Shown: positions 25,803-34,996 of the stretch, one piece after another
How positions within the stretch are numbered: position 1 is the stretch's first letter
Layout: each line of letters starts with the position of its first letter
Source of the DNA: Paraburkholderia antibiotica
GTDB taxonomy: Bacteria > Pseudomonadota > Gammaproteobacteria > Burkholderiales > Burkholderiaceae
Assembly (NCBI RefSeq): GCF_012927125.1
Contig: NZ_JABBFZ010000001.1
Coordinates: 434,001 to 498,000, forward strand
DNA length: 64,000 nucleotides
Direction: 5' to 3'
Notes under the pieces: model-generated
Database searches by the model: none
What the model was told of the DNA's origin: nothing
The model's input: only the letters and a program-made list of their open reading frames with translations
Translations under genes and position numbers: made by a program

Positions 25803-25832
25803 AACCCGGCCACGTGCCGGGTTTGTACTTTT
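25803..25832 (+). terminator. Terminator at the end of the toxin/immunity array
   Basis: AACCCGGC pairs with GCCGGGTT and is followed by TGTACTTTTTT. It is the last copy of the hairpin, here without any symE sequence beyond it, and it closes the array. Confidence 0.65.
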
Positions 25833-26371
25833 TTGCGTCGGCGTGCGTCCTCATCGTGGCTCATCTATCGAATTCCGGCGATCACGCGGCAAAGCTCGAT
25901 GACGAGACAGACGAAGAAAGCGGCGAGTGAGCCCGCCGCGTCCACCGCGAAACTCAATCCGGAAGCAACCTGTGGGCGCTTCCGCATTTCTCCGAATCGG
26001 GAGAAACAGTAAGACAGACACCTCTTCTTTAGCCGCCAGGTGGCCTCACAAATCTTGACAGTCAGCCTGGCCAGGAACGGTTAGATTGCGTACATCCGCG
26101 CGCGCGAGACCTGCCAGTGCGCATTGCTCTTTAACGAGCGTCACGTGCGCGCTGGCAAAACGCGCCGGGACAAAAAACTCAGGAAGTGAGATCGCATCGG
26201 GGCGGGTGCAACGCTGCATCGCGTCTGGGATTGTGGGGTGTTGCGAACGTCGGGTGTGTCAGGTCCTGGATACGAGACCATCGGCGGGACGGTCGCATAG
26301 CCGGCCAGTCACACGCAACACGCGCTCCAGAAAACGACGGAGTTTTCCAGCGAAGGAAAGAGAACAACAAC
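25833..26371 (+). other. Upstream region of the second TPS exoprotein
   Basis: About 540 bp without a supported gene. A perfect -35 hexamer TTGACA stands at 26055-26060; the best -10-like words (TTAGAT at 26081) are 20 bp away, so a promoter is only possible. This is the natural place for the promoter of the tpsA-tpsB-ppiC group. Confidence 0.3.
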
Positions 26372-28411
26372 ATGTGCATCAAACCGCTACAGCTGTACCT
26401 GCTGCTGGCGACGGCCGGTCTATATAACCCGGCAAATGCCGCCGGTATTGTCACTGATGGACGCACAGCCACATCCGTTGCAACCGCCAGCAACGGCCAC
26501 CAGACCGTCAGCCTCTCCCCGGCAGTGGGTGGCGTCTCGCATAACACCTATTCGTCGTTCAACGTCAGCGCAGCCGGTGCCGATCTCAACAACACCGGCA
26601 TCAACGCGAACACGATCGTCAACCAGGTCACCAGCACGAACCCCTCGCTGATCCAGGGCGCGATCTCGGTGCTGGGCCCGCGCGCCAACGTGATCCTCGC
26701 GAACCCGAACGGCGTGACGGTCGATGGCGGCAGTTTCGTCAACGCAGGCCACGTCGTGCTGTCAACCGGCCAGGTGAGCTTCAGCGACCAGACGCTCGCG
26801 CCCGGCATCATGCAACGCAACGTCGTGCTGACCACAAATGGCGGCACGATTACGATCGGCCCAGGCGGCCTGTCGTCCACACTCGTGAATCTCGATCTGG
26901 TGGCGAAGCACCTCACGGTAAGCGGCCCGGTCACGAACGACTACACCAGCTCTACCGGCGGCGTACGCGCGACCATTGGCGACAGCACGACTACCTGGGA
27001 CACCGGCTTCTCTCCCTCGGACAACGGCCACGACTGGCTGGTCAGCAGCACCTCGCCAGGCACCACCGGCAACGCTCTCGCGATCGACATCACCGCCGCT
27101 GGCGGCCTGACGGGCGGTCACGTGCAACTGGTCGTCACCGATCAGGGCGCGGGCGTGCGCAGCCTTGGCAATCTCTACGCGAGCGCGGGTGACGTCGTCG
27201 TCAAGACGAACGGTGACGTGACGGCCGCAGACGGTTCGATCAAGGCCGAACACGATATCGCGATCACGACGCCAGGCACCGTCTCACTGCAGGGCGCGCA
27301 GATGAGCGCCGCGCACGACGTAACGGTGAACGCCGGCACGATTGCTCTGAGCGACGATGCCACCGGCCCATCGACGCTGAGCGCGCTCGCGGGCTCGGTC
27401 AACCTGACCAGTTCCGGCGACATCACGAACACCGGAAGCCTGATCCAGGCAGGCTTGATCGCCACGGATGGCACCACCACCGGCGGCAACGTCACGTTCA
27501 CCGCAAACGGCAGCATCACGAACCGCTCGACGCCCGCGAACCTTGGCATCATCTTCGCCGCGAACGGCACCACGTCGCTAAACGCACAAGGCGACATCAC
27601 GAACGACAACGCGCGAATTCTATCGAACCAGGGCCTGACGCTGACCGCGCAGGGCGACGTGCAGAACATCATCGACCACACAGACGGCGTCAACGGTGGC
27701 GCACCGGTGGCGTGGTCAAACACCGGCGGCAGCTTCCTGTTCTTCACGCACACATCGAGCGGCTTCGACGTCGACTACGGCACGGTCAGCGAACCGTCGC
27801 AGCTCGCGTACATCGCATCGACCGCGGGCCCGGTGACGATCTCCGGCAACAACGTGACCAATAGCGGCGGCATCATCCAGTCGAACGACGGCGCGATCAG
27901 CGTCACCGCGAAGGACACATTCAGCAACGCCGCCGTGTTCTCCGGCCAGGCGAGCTATTCGCACGGTTGCTGGATCTTCTGTCACGGCAGCGCATCGAGC
28001 AGCGTGACGCCGTACGGCGGCACGATCCAGTCCGGCGCGGATCTGTCGATCACGGCGGGCAATGTCGCGCGCAATCTTGGCGGCAACGTGTTCGCGCAGG
28101 GCGATATAGACGTGACAGCACCCGTCACCTACGCACAGGGCGTCACCGGCTATTCGGCGATCAACCAGGATCGCGGCTTCAAGGCGTTCTTCGGCAGCAC
28201 ATGGGCGCAGATCATTGCATCGGACGTCGGCGGCGGCTTCAGCGCGGACGGCGCCGTGCATCTCACGGGCGACGCCATCATCGATGGCGGTTCGATCAGC
28301 GGCGCGAAGGGTGTCAGCGCTACGGGCACGATCACGACCGTCCGTGCTCCGTCGAGCACGCCGGTGCAGATCGGCCAGCATCTCGGTCTGACCACATGGA
28401 TCGGCTACTGA
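26372..28411 (+). CDS. Second TPS exoprotein (TpsA), filamentous haemagglutinin-type, 679 residues
   Basis: A secreted beta-helix protein made for export by a TpsB partner. The ATG at 26372 starts a clean signal peptide of about 23 residues (QLYLLLATAGLYNPANA). The TPS domain follows, with SFNVSAAGADLNNTG and VILANPNGVTVDGG (NPNG motif near residue 115). Repeats rich in Gly, Thr, Asn and Ser make up the rest. Near residue 535 a C-x3-C motif (HGCWIFCHG) lies in the passenger, a feature of some HMW-type adhesins that may form a disulphide. There is no toxin tail, so this looks like an adhesin or a short partner of the CDI stick. Its stop overlaps the tpsB start. Confidence 0.85.
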   Translation: MCIKPLQLYLLLATAGLYNPANAAGIVTDGRTATSVATASNGHQTVSLSPAVGGVSHNTYSSFNVSAAGADLNNTGINANTIVNQVTSTNPSLIQGAISVLGPRANVILANPNGVTVDGGSFVNAGHVVLSTGQVSFSDQTLAPGIMQRNVVLTTNGGTITIGPGGLSSTLVNLDLVAKHLTVSGPVTNDYTSSTGGVRATIGDSTTTWDTGFSPSDNGHDWLVSSTSPGTTGNALAIDITAAGGLTGGHVQLVVTDQGAGVRSLGNLYASAGDVVVKTNGDVTAADGSIKAEHDIAITTPGTVSLQGAQMSAAHDVTVNAGTIALSDDATGPSTLSALAGSVNLTSSGDITNTGSLIQAGLIATDGTTTGGNVTFTANGSITNRSTPANLGIIFAANGTTSLNAQGDITNDNARILSNQGLTLTAQGDVQNIIDHTDGVNGGAPVAWSNTGGSFLFFTHTSSGFDVDYGTVSEPSQLAYIASTAGPVTISGNNVTNSGGIIQSNDGAISVTAKDTFSNAAVFSGQASYSHGCWIFCHGSASSSVTPYGGTIQSGADLSITAGNVARNLGGNVFAQGDIDVTAPVTYAQGVTGYSAINQDRGFKAFFGSTWAQIIASDVGGGFSADGAVHLTGDAIIDGGSISGAKGVSATGTITTVRAPSSTPVQIGQHLGLTTWIGY

Positions 28412-30249
28412 TGTGTAGCCGTTCATTTCGCATTCACCCAGATATCACCCTGTTGGCGGCAGCGGTCCTGCAGGTGGCGGGCATGACGCCCGCGCTTGCG
28501 CAGACCTCGCTGCCTGCATCGCCGTCGTTGCCACAAGGCGCGCCGGTGCGTCCGGTGCAGGACCCTGGCCAGCAGCTCATCGACGAGCAACGCCAGCGGG
28601 CGCGGCAACGGCAGCTTGCCCAGCCGCCGGCGTCGATCGCTGTTGCGCCGTCATCAGCGGAAACGATGCTCGATATCCCGCTGGATACGCCGATCGACCA
28701 GATCGTTGAAACCGGGCCGACGTTTGCCGTCAACCGGATCGTGCTGGCCGGAGCGGATAAGAAGCCGTTCGTGTCGTCGTCGGGCATGCCGCAGGCGAGG
28801 CTCGACGCGATCATCAAGCCGTTCACCGACCACGCACTCGGCTCGCATCGTATCAACGTGCTGCTCAAGCGTCTTACCGAGGCCTTTGTGGACGCAGGCT
28901 ACGTGACCACCCGCGCGCTGCTCGGACCGCAGAATCTCGGCAGCGGCACGCTGACTGTCACGATCCAGGTGGGCCACATCGGCAGCTATACGGTCAACGG
29001 TAAGCCGATCCAGCGTCTGGGCAAGGATGAGAAGTCCGCCGGCGGCGGCTGGCTCACGGACGTTGGCTATGAGAACGCGTTTCCAGCCGCGCCTGGTGCA
29101 CCGCTGCGGCTGGAGGATATCGACCAGGGTGTCTCGCAGATCAACCGCCTGCGTCGCAACCAGGCGACGGTGCAGGTGCTGCCGGGGCAGAGCGTCGGCG
29201 ATTCGGTCGTCGACATCAGCAATCGTTCTGGCGATGGCGTCTACTACAGCCTTGGCGTCGACAACTACGGCAGCTCGGCAACCGGCGTCACGCGTTATCG
29301 CGCGGGCATCGAGGCGGACAACCTGATCGGCCTGCAGGAATCGTTGAGCCTGAATTTCATCGATAGCACCGATAGCAACGCGCTGGTCGGTTCGTTCGCG
29401 GTTCCGTTCGGTCGCCACACTTTCAGCTACACGCTGTCCGACTCGGAATATCAGGAGGTGGTCGGCACGACCGCGCTGCTCTACGGACGCACGCTGAGCC
29501 ACATCCTCGGCTGGAACTACGCACTCGATCGCACGCAGACCGACATCGTCAATCTCGATGCCACGCTGTCGTGGCGGCGCACGGATCGCGAAGTGAACGA
29601 CGCCGATTTCGACCCGCAACATATTGCGGTGCTGCGGGTCGGCGGCAACTGGCTGCACAAGTTCGAGTTCAACAATGCGCCAGGCAGTGTGACGCTCGAT
29701 GCCGGTCTTTCACAGGGACTGCCGTGGCTCGAGGCCGACCACAACAGGCCAAACATCGCACGCACCGACGCGCACGGCCAGTTCACCAAATTCGACGCGA
29801 CGGCCACCTTCACGGTGCCGCTGCCGCCGCTGGGTCGCGCGCAGCTCGTATATCGCGGCGTGCTGGGCGGACAGTACACGAACGTCGCGCTGTACGGCTC
29901 CGAGCAGTTGTACCTCGGCGGCATGGACACGGTACGGGGTTTCCGCTCCGGTGAAATTGCCGGCGACCGGGGCATTTACTCGCGCAACGAACTCGCGTGG
30001 GTCAATACGCCCGCGTGGCAGGATGGCCGCATCGAACCCTACGTGTTCTTCGATGCCGGCAAAGCGGGACTCATCGCCGTCCCGGGTTTCCCGTCGCTTG
30101 TTGGCGCGGGCCTCGGCGTGCGTACGCAGTGGCAATGGCACCAGCAGATTCTGTCGGGCGAGTTGCTCGCAGGGCGTGCGCTGACACAACCCGCGGCCCT
30201 TGGGCCCAAAGCGACACTCATTCTTGGCACCCTCAACTGGACATACTGA
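28411..30249 (+). CDS. TpsB outer-membrane transporter (CdiB/FhaC/ShlB family)
   Basis: A 612-residue outer-membrane pore that exports TPS exoproteins. The start at ATG 28411 overlaps the previous stop (TGATG). A signal peptide ends near PALAQ (about residue 31). A Gln/Arg/Pro-rich linker (residues 50-80) precedes POTRA domains, for example FAVNRIVLAGADKKPF, LTEAFVDAGYVTTRALL and LEDIDQGVSQINRLRRNQ. The C-terminal half is a 16-stranded barrel with the conserved L6 motif in MDTVRGFRSGEIAGDRG and the ending LGTLNWTY, an aromatic final residue for BAM recognition. It is the only TpsB in the window, so it may also export the large CdiA-like protein 16 kb upstream. Confidence 0.92.
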   Translation: MCSRSFRIHPDITLLAAAVLQVAGMTPALAQTSLPASPSLPQGAPVRPVQDPGQQLIDEQRQRARQRQLAQPPASIAVAPSSAETMLDIPLDTPIDQIVETGPTFAVNRIVLAGADKKPFVSSSGMPQARLDAIIKPFTDHALGSHRINVLLKRLTEAFVDAGYVTTRALLGPQNLGSGTLTVTIQVGHIGSYTVNGKPIQRLGKDEKSAGGGWLTDVGYENAFPAAPGAPLRLEDIDQGVSQINRLRRNQATVQVLPGQSVGDSVVDISNRSGDGVYYSLGVDNYGSSATGVTRYRAGIEADNLIGLQESLSLNFIDSTDSNALVGSFAVPFGRHTFSYTLSDSEYQEVVGTTALLYGRTLSHILGWNYALDRTQTDIVNLDATLSWRRTDREVNDADFDPQHIAVLRVGGNWLHKFEFNNAPGSVTLDAGLSQGLPWLEADHNRPNIARTDAHGQFTKFDATATFTVPLPPLGRAQLVYRGVLGGQYTNVALYGSEQLYLGGMDTVRGFRSGEIAGDRGIYSRNELAWVNTPAWQDGRIEPYVFFDAGKAGLIAVPGFPSLVGAGLGVRTQWQWHQQILSGELLAGRALTQPAALGPKATLILGTLNWTY

Positions 30250-30270
30250 CAAAACATGAAGGCAAAGGAA

Positions 30271-31140
30271 ATGAACAGAGCGTCTTATAAAACGGCGCTT
30301 GCCACCGCATTGGCAATCGGCTTCGGTGTCGCCGTGCCCGCATTCGCGCAGACGGCTTCTGCGCCGGCTGCATCGCTGCCGGCGGGCACGGTCGCGATCG
30401 TCAACGGCGTGGCGATCCCACAGTCGCAACTCGACGAAGCCGTGCGGCTCGCCGGACAGATGGGGCATCAGTCCGATACGCCGCAGTTGCGCCAGGTGCT
30501 CAAACAGCAACTGATCGAGCGCGAACTGTTCCGTCAGGGCGCGGAGAAGGCGCATTACGACACGAAGCCGGAAGTGCGGCAGGCGATGAACGAGGCGAAG
30601 GTCAACGCCGAGACGCAGCTATATCTGAAGGACACCATTCATCCCGAGCCGGTGACGGACGCGCAGGTGAAAGCACGCTATGACGCAATCGTTGCTTCAC
30701 TCGGCAAGGAAGAATACAAGCCACGCATCATCGCGGTCTCCGATCCAATGACGGCCGCCACGGTGGTCAGCGAACTGAAGGCGGGCAAGGCTTTCGATCT
30801 GCTGGCCCAACAATATAGCGTCGCCCCTAGCAAGACGAGTGGTGGGCAGTTGCCGTGGGTCAGTTTCAAAACGCCGGTGACCGAAGGCAAGACGAGTGGT
30901 CTGCCGCTCGCGGTCGCGCAGGCTATCACTCAGTTGCCGGTCGGCGGGGTGAGCCCGGAGGCGATTGCGGTGGGCAATGTGCGTTTCATCGTGAAGCTCG
31001 ACGCGAAGCGGCCGACGCAGGTGCCAGTGTTCGATCAGGTGAAGGGCACGATCCGACTGCAGTTGCAGATGCTGTCGGCGGAGAAGGCCGCTGCGGAGTT
31101 CACGGCAGGATTGATGAAGGACGCGACGATCCAGCAGTGA
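30271..31140 (+). CDS. Periplasmic parvulin-type peptidyl-prolyl isomerase
   Basis: A 289-residue exported protein with signal peptide ending AVPAFAQ. The N-terminal chaperone-like part includes VAIVNGVAIPQSQLDEAV and LKQQLIERELFRQGAEKA. The parvulin (PpiC) domain has KPRIIAVSDPMTAATVVSEL, FDLLAQQYSVAPSKTSGGQL and a C-terminal Lys/Ala-rich helix. The ATG at 30271 is preferred because AAGG lies eight bases upstream; 30256 is an alternative. The gene follows tpsB by 21 bp. In Bordetella a similar periplasmic isomerase, Par27, helps filamentous haemagglutinin cross the periplasm, so a chaperone for the TPS proteins is the likely role. Confidence 0.85.
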   Translation: MNRASYKTALATALAIGFGVAVPAFAQTASAPAASLPAGTVAIVNGVAIPQSQLDEAVRLAGQMGHQSDTPQLRQVLKQQLIERELFRQGAEKAHYDTKPEVRQAMNEAKVNAETQLYLKDTIHPEPVTDAQVKARYDAIVASLGKEEYKPRIIAVSDPMTAATVVSELKAGKAFDLLAQQYSVAPSKTSGGQLPWVSFKTPVTEGKTSGLPLAVAQAITQLPVGGVSPEAIAVGNVRFIVKLDAKRPTQVPVFDQVKGTIRLQLQMLSAEKAAAEFTAGLMKDATIQQ

Positions 31141-31369
31141 CGGGCCGGCTTTACGGTTCAGATGACTGAATCGACAAAGGCGTTCCCAATCAGAGACCGC
31201 ATCGCGGGCGATTACGCGCCGTTGCGCCGGACGGCAGAAATTTGCTTTCCGTAGCGGTATCTGGCAAGGCAAACTTAACAACACAACTATCGGTCGTGCC
31301 CGAGTTGCAGATGAATGTCTGCGATTTTCCAGTGGGGCAATGATGTCCGCCAATGCGTCCTGAGGTTTC

Positions 31370-31418
31370 TCGGCCTTCGAAGCGAGGGTCGGGGTTCGAG
31401 CCCCTTCTGCCGTACCAG
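31370..31418 (+). repeat. Right attachment-site-like repeat (decayed tRNA-Arg 3' half)
   Basis: TCGGCCTTC through CTGCCGTACCAG matches 3538-3588 with two deletions and two substitutions, one in the anticodon loop. No 5' half of a tRNA precedes it, so it cannot be a functional tRNA. It is read as attR, the original tRNA 3' end left behind by insertion of the island. Confidence 0.6.
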
Positions 31419-31425
31419 AATCATC

Positions 31426-31465
31426 GAAGGGTTACAGGCCTTGCGTCCGTAACCCTTCTTTTTTT
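31426..31465 (+). terminator. Terminator after the tRNA fragment
   Basis: A ten-base-pair stem (GAAGGGTTAC at 31426-31435 with GTAACCCTTC at 31449-31458) and seven T residues form a strong intrinsic terminator. Its place just past the tRNA fragment suggests it once ended the uninterrupted tRNA-Arg transcript. It may also shield the convergent amidohydrolase gene. Confidence 0.8.
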
Positions 31466-31499
31466 CCGCTCGTCTCATCGATCGTTTCGACCGAGCGGC

Positions 31500-33062
31500 T
31501 CAGTTAAACGCCACCCCCAACGTGTTCTTGAAAATACGCCCATCCTTCATGATGACCGCGAGATGGCTGCCCGGATCGGCGAGCAGCTGGATGTTCGCGA
31601 GCGGATCGCCTCTCACGACCAGCATGTCCGCGAGCGCGCCCGGTTCGATCACGCCGAGCTTGCCGGGGTAGGGGTTGCGCGGTCCTGCCAGCGCGAGCAG
31701 TTCGGCGTTGGTGCTGGTCGCCATCGTCAGCACGTCGGCGGCTTCGTACCAGCGCGTCATCTTCGCGAGCTGCGCGCCCTGGCGCGTCGCGAGTTTCGCG
31801 TCGAACAGCGTGTCGGTGCCCCACGCGGTTTTCAGGCCGTGCTTTTTCGCGAGCGCGTAAGCGGTGTCGGTGCCATTCGACATCTCGATCTGCTTCAACC
31901 GGCTCGGCGAACCCGCCGGGAAGAAGATCGCGTCCTCGTCGTCGAGGAACGGTTGCAGGCTGATCCAGATGCCTTCGTCGGCCAGCAGTTTCGCGGTGTT
32001 CTCGTCCATCAACTGGCCGTGTTCGATGCAGCGCACACCGCCGCGCACCGCAGTCGCGATCGCGCGCGGCATGTACGCGTGAACGGCCACATAGGTGCCC
32101 CAGTTCTCGGCGGCATCGACGGCCGCGCGAAACTCGGCTTCCGTGTATTGCGACACGTCGAGCGGGTCGTAGCTGGACGCGACGCCGCCGCCCGCCGCGA
32201 GCTTCAACTGGCTCGCGCCGAGCATCAACTGCTCGCGCGCGCGTTTGAGGATTTCGGACGTGCCGTCGGCGATCGCGCCGGCGCCCAGCACCTCGCCGCG
32301 CGACAGCGGCTGCCCCGCATGCGACGGAATCTCGTACGGCATGCGGAAGTCGCCGTGTCCTGAAGTCTGTGAAATCATCGCGCCCGACGGCCAGATGCGC
32401 GGCCCCGGCACCATGCCGATGTCGATCGCCTTCTTCAGCGAGAACGAAGGGCCGGCCATGTCGCGGATACTGGTGAAGCCGCGCATCAGCATGCGCTCGG
32501 CTTCGCTCGCCGCGGCGAGATTGACGAAGCCGATGTCGGCAACCATCAATTGCTGCATCGATAGCGACGCCATCATGATGTGCGCGTGCGCATCGATGAG
32601 CCCCGGCATCAGCGTATGTCCGCTGCCGTCCATCACCTGCATGCCGTCGAGCTTCTGGCCGTCGTCGGGTTCGACCGCGCTGATCTTGTTGCCGGTGACG
32701 ATCACGCGCAGGCCGCTCTTCAGCGTTTTGCTCTTGCCGTCGAACAGGCGAATGTTGGTGAACGCGACCGGCGGTTGCTGCTGGTGAGATGACGCGGAGG
32801 CGCCGGGTTGCGGCGCGGAGGCCGACGTGCCGGAGGCGGCTGCCGCGCTGGCGAAGCTTGAGCTGCCCGGCAACGCGTGATGCGAGGCTGAAGCTGGAAG
32901 GAAGTCGGCGAACGACGGCTCAAACGACGGCTCGATCAACGGATCGGGCGTCTCGTTCAGTAGTCCACCGAGACGGGCATTGAGCCGCAGAAACGCCGGA
33001 CTGTGGCAGACACAACCCCAACCCGCGGCGCCTGTGTGGCTCTGCGATGCTTGCATTTCCAT
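31500..33062 (-). CDS. Amidohydrolase family protein (imidazolonepropionase-like / prolidase-like)
   Basis: A 520-residue metal-dependent hydrolase, start chosen at ATG 33062 behind GGGAG. Residues about 60-100 are a low-complexity Ser/Ala/Pro linker, and no clear signal peptide is seen. The TIM-barrel metal site begins with [14 protein letters not shown] (His-x-His). The likely bridging Lys is in [16 protein letters not shown], further His ligands are in [10 protein letters not shown] and [10 protein letters not shown], and the Asp in [11 protein letters not shown]. The end [19 protein letters not shown] is the composite beta-sandwich typical of the family. Members act on Xaa-Pro dipeptides, imidazolones or related amides; the substrate is not evident. 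This is probably the first core gene right of the island. Confidence 0.85.
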   Translation of the reverse strand: MEMQASQSHTGAAGWGCVCHSPAFLRLNARLGGLLNETPDPLIEPSFEPSFADFLPASASHHALPGSSSFASAAAASGTSASAPQPGASASSHQQQPPVAFTNIRLFDGKSKTLKSGLRVIVTGNKISAVEPDDGQKLDGMQVMDGSGHTLMPGLIDAHAHIMMASLSMQQLMVADIGFVNLAAASEAERMLMRGFTSIRDMAGPSFSLKKAIDIGMVPGPRIWPSGAMISQTSGHGDFRMPYEIPSHAGQPLSRGEVLGAGAIADGTSEILKRAREQLMLGASQLKLAAGGGVASSYDPLDVSQYTEAEFRAAVDAAENWGTYVAVHAYMPRAIATAVRGGVRCIEHGQLMDENTAKLLADEGIWISLQPFLDDEDAIFFPAGSPSRLKQIEMSNGTDTAYALAKKHGLKTAWGTDTLFDAKLATRQGAQLAKMTRWYEAADVLTMATSTNAELLALAGPRNPYPGKLGVIEPGALADMLVVRGDPLANIQLLADPGSHLAVIMKDGRIFKNTLGVAFN

Positions 33063-33297
33063 TCGGAACTCCCTGGCTGAAAAGGGGCGCCGCCGCCGAC
33101 ACAATGCCGCGCCGGGACAGGCGTTCATCATGCATTCGGCGCATCTTAGCAGCTTGTGCCGGCGATGCGATAGCCTGTACGAGCGAGGCTCCGGACACCG
33201 TCGCGCGGCCCGCTTCGGGTGTTTCCCGACTCAGGAAATCGCGCGCGCTGCCGTTAATTCGCGAGAACCGTTTGATGCATCGCATGGAGGTCTCCGC

Positions 33298-34863
33298 GTG
33301 AACCGACTCAGCCTGAACACTAAACTTTGGTTGGCATTACTGATCACCTGGCTCGGTCTGCTCGGCCTTGGCGGCTGGGCCGCGTGGCAGTCGCGCGAGA
33401 CGATGCTCGGCGAGCGCAAGTCGGCGGTGCGCAACATCGTCGAGAGTGCTTACGGTATCGTCGCCGATTACGCGCAGCGCGCCGACCGGCACGAGCTGAC
33501 GCCGGAGCAGGCGAAGCAGCAGGCCATGGCGCGCCTCGCGACGATGCGCTATCCCGGCAACGGCTACATGATCGTGACGACCGCGACGCCGGTCGTGATC
33601 ATGCATCCGGTGCTGGCCGATCTGCGCAACAAGGACGTGTCGCATTACGCGGACAGCGACGGCAAGCTGCTGTTCGTCGAGATGGTCAAGCTCGCGCAGG
33701 CGCAGGGCGAGGGTTTCGTCGATTACATGGCGCGTCTTGCCGGCAACAGCGAGCGCGTGCCGAAGATCAGCTTCGTCAAGCGCTTCGCCGGGTGGGACTG
33801 GTATCTGATTTCCGGCGTCTACGTGAACGACATCGACGCGGCGTTCCGTGCCGATCTGCTGCGCTATCTGTTGACGATCCTCGTGATCGGCAGCTTCAGC
33901 ACGGCCGCGCTCGTGCTGATCATCCGCAACGTGAAGCGCAGCCTTGGCGGCGAGCCCGCTTATGCGGCGAGCGTCGCGGAAACAATTGCCGACGGCGATC
34001 TGTCGCGCCCGGTCGCACTCGCCGGCGACGATCGGCAGAGCATGCTGTTCGCGATGCAGCGCATGCAGAGCCGCCTCGCCGACGCGATCCGGCGCATCCG
34101 CGGCGGCACCGAGACGATCACGGTCGCGGCCGAGGAAATCGCGGCGGGCAATCTCGATCTGTCGGCGCGCACCGAGCAGCAGGCGTCGTCGCTCGGTGAA
34201 ACGGCGGCGAGCATGGAGCAGCTCACCGCGACCGTCAAGCAGAACGCCGACAACGCGCTGCAGGCGAATCGCATGGCGCTGTCGGCGTCGAAGCTCGCGG
34301 GCGAGGGCGGCGAGGCCGTGCAGCACGTCGTCGCGAATATGCAGAGCATCGCGGCGAGCTCGGCGCGGGTTGTCGATATCATCAGCGTGATCGAAAGCAT
34401 CGCGTTTCAGACCAATATTCTGGCGCTGAACGCGGCCGTCGAGGCGGCGCGCGCCGGCGAGGAAGGGCGCGGTTTCGCGGTGGTCGCGGGCGAGGTGCGC
34501 AATCTCGCGCGCCGCAGCGCGGATGCGGCGAAGGAGATCAAGAGCCTGATCGAGGATTCGGTCGAGCGTGTCGACAGCGGCAAGGCGCTGGTCGAGAAGG
34601 CGGGCGGCACGATGGACTCGCTCGTCGGCGCGGTGAAGCGGGTGACCGACATCATCAGCGAGATCTCGGCGGCGTCCGAGGAGCAGAGCCGCGGCATCGA
34701 GCAGGTCAATCTCGCGATCGCGCAGATGGACGAGACCACCCAGCAGAACGCGGCGATGGTCGAGCAGGCAGCGGCCGCCGCGCAGTCGATGCAGGAGCAG
34801 GCGCAGATGCTGCGCGACGTCGTCAATATGTTTCACTTGCAGGGGGCGGCTGCCGAGCATTGA
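33298..34863 (+). CDS. Methyl-accepting chemotaxis protein with periplasmic Cache domain
   Basis: A 521-residue inner-membrane chemoreceptor. GTG at 33298 stands seven bases after GGAGG. TM1 covers about residues 8-30 ([20 protein letters not shown]). A periplasmic single Cache domain (about 35-185) has [18 protein letters not shown] and [18 protein letters not shown], a layout that often binds small organic acids. TM2 lies around 190-212. A HAMP region precedes the signalling coiled coil, with the hairpin tip around [20 protein letters not shown] and the conserved [17 protein letters not shown]. It relays ligand binding to CheA/CheW. No chemotaxis genes are adjacent, so it is an orphan receptor. 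Confidence 0.93.
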   Translation: MNRLSLNTKLWLALLITWLGLLGLGGWAAWQSRETMLGERKSAVRNIVESAYGIVADYAQRADRHELTPEQAKQQAMARLATMRYPGNGYMIVTTATPVVIMHPVLADLRNKDVSHYADSDGKLLFVEMVKLAQAQGEGFVDYMARLAGNSERVPKISFVKRFAGWDWYLISGVYVNDIDAAFRADLLRYLLTILVIGSFSTAALVLIIRNVKRSLGGEPAYAASVAETIADGDLSRPVALAGDDRQSMLFAMQRMQSRLADAIRRIRGGTETITVAAEEIAAGNLDLSARTEQQASSLGETAASMEQLTATVKQNADNALQANRMALSASKLAGEGGEAVQHVVANMQSIAASSARVVDIISVIESIAFQTNILALNAAVEAARAGEEGRGFAVVAGEVRNLARRSADAAKEIKSLIEDSVERVDSGKALVEKAGGTMDSLVGAVKRVTDIISEISAASEEQSRGIEQVNLAIAQMDETTQQNAAMVEQAAAAAQSMQEQAQMLRDVVNMFHLQGAAAEH

Positions 34864-34910
34864 TGGTCGCAACCGCGCTGTGAGTGCGGCGAGCGCACAT
34901 CCCGCCGCAC

Positions 34911-34936
34911 AAAAAACGGGCAGCCAAAGCTGCCCG
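34911..34936 (-). terminator. Terminator of the acid phosphatase gene
   Basis: CGGGCAGC-CAAA-GCTGCCCG at 34917-34936 forms an eight-base-pair stem. Read on the minus strand it is followed by six T residues (AAAAAA at 34911-34916), 60 bp after the phosphatase stop. It may also help end the convergent chemoreceptor transcript. Confidence 0.8.
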
Positions 34937-34996
34937 TCGAAGTCCCACCGCAATGGCGGGTTGCTGCTGCCGGTCATCCTTATCGAGTGCCCCCGA

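Noticed and set aside
15131..25832. Reading the repeated hairpin blocks as a CRISPR array
   Set aside because: The repeats are hundreds of bases long, irregularly spaced and contain gene remnants; there are no short direct repeats with uniform spacers and no cas genes.
31370..31418. A second functional tRNA gene at the right island edge
   Set aside because: Only the 3' half exists, with a broken anticodon stem and no D arm or 5' acceptor strand.
33337..34977. 546-codon minus-strand frame opposite the chemoreceptor gene
   Set aside because: Arg/Leu/Asp-rich shadow; the plus-strand chemoreceptor is unambiguous.
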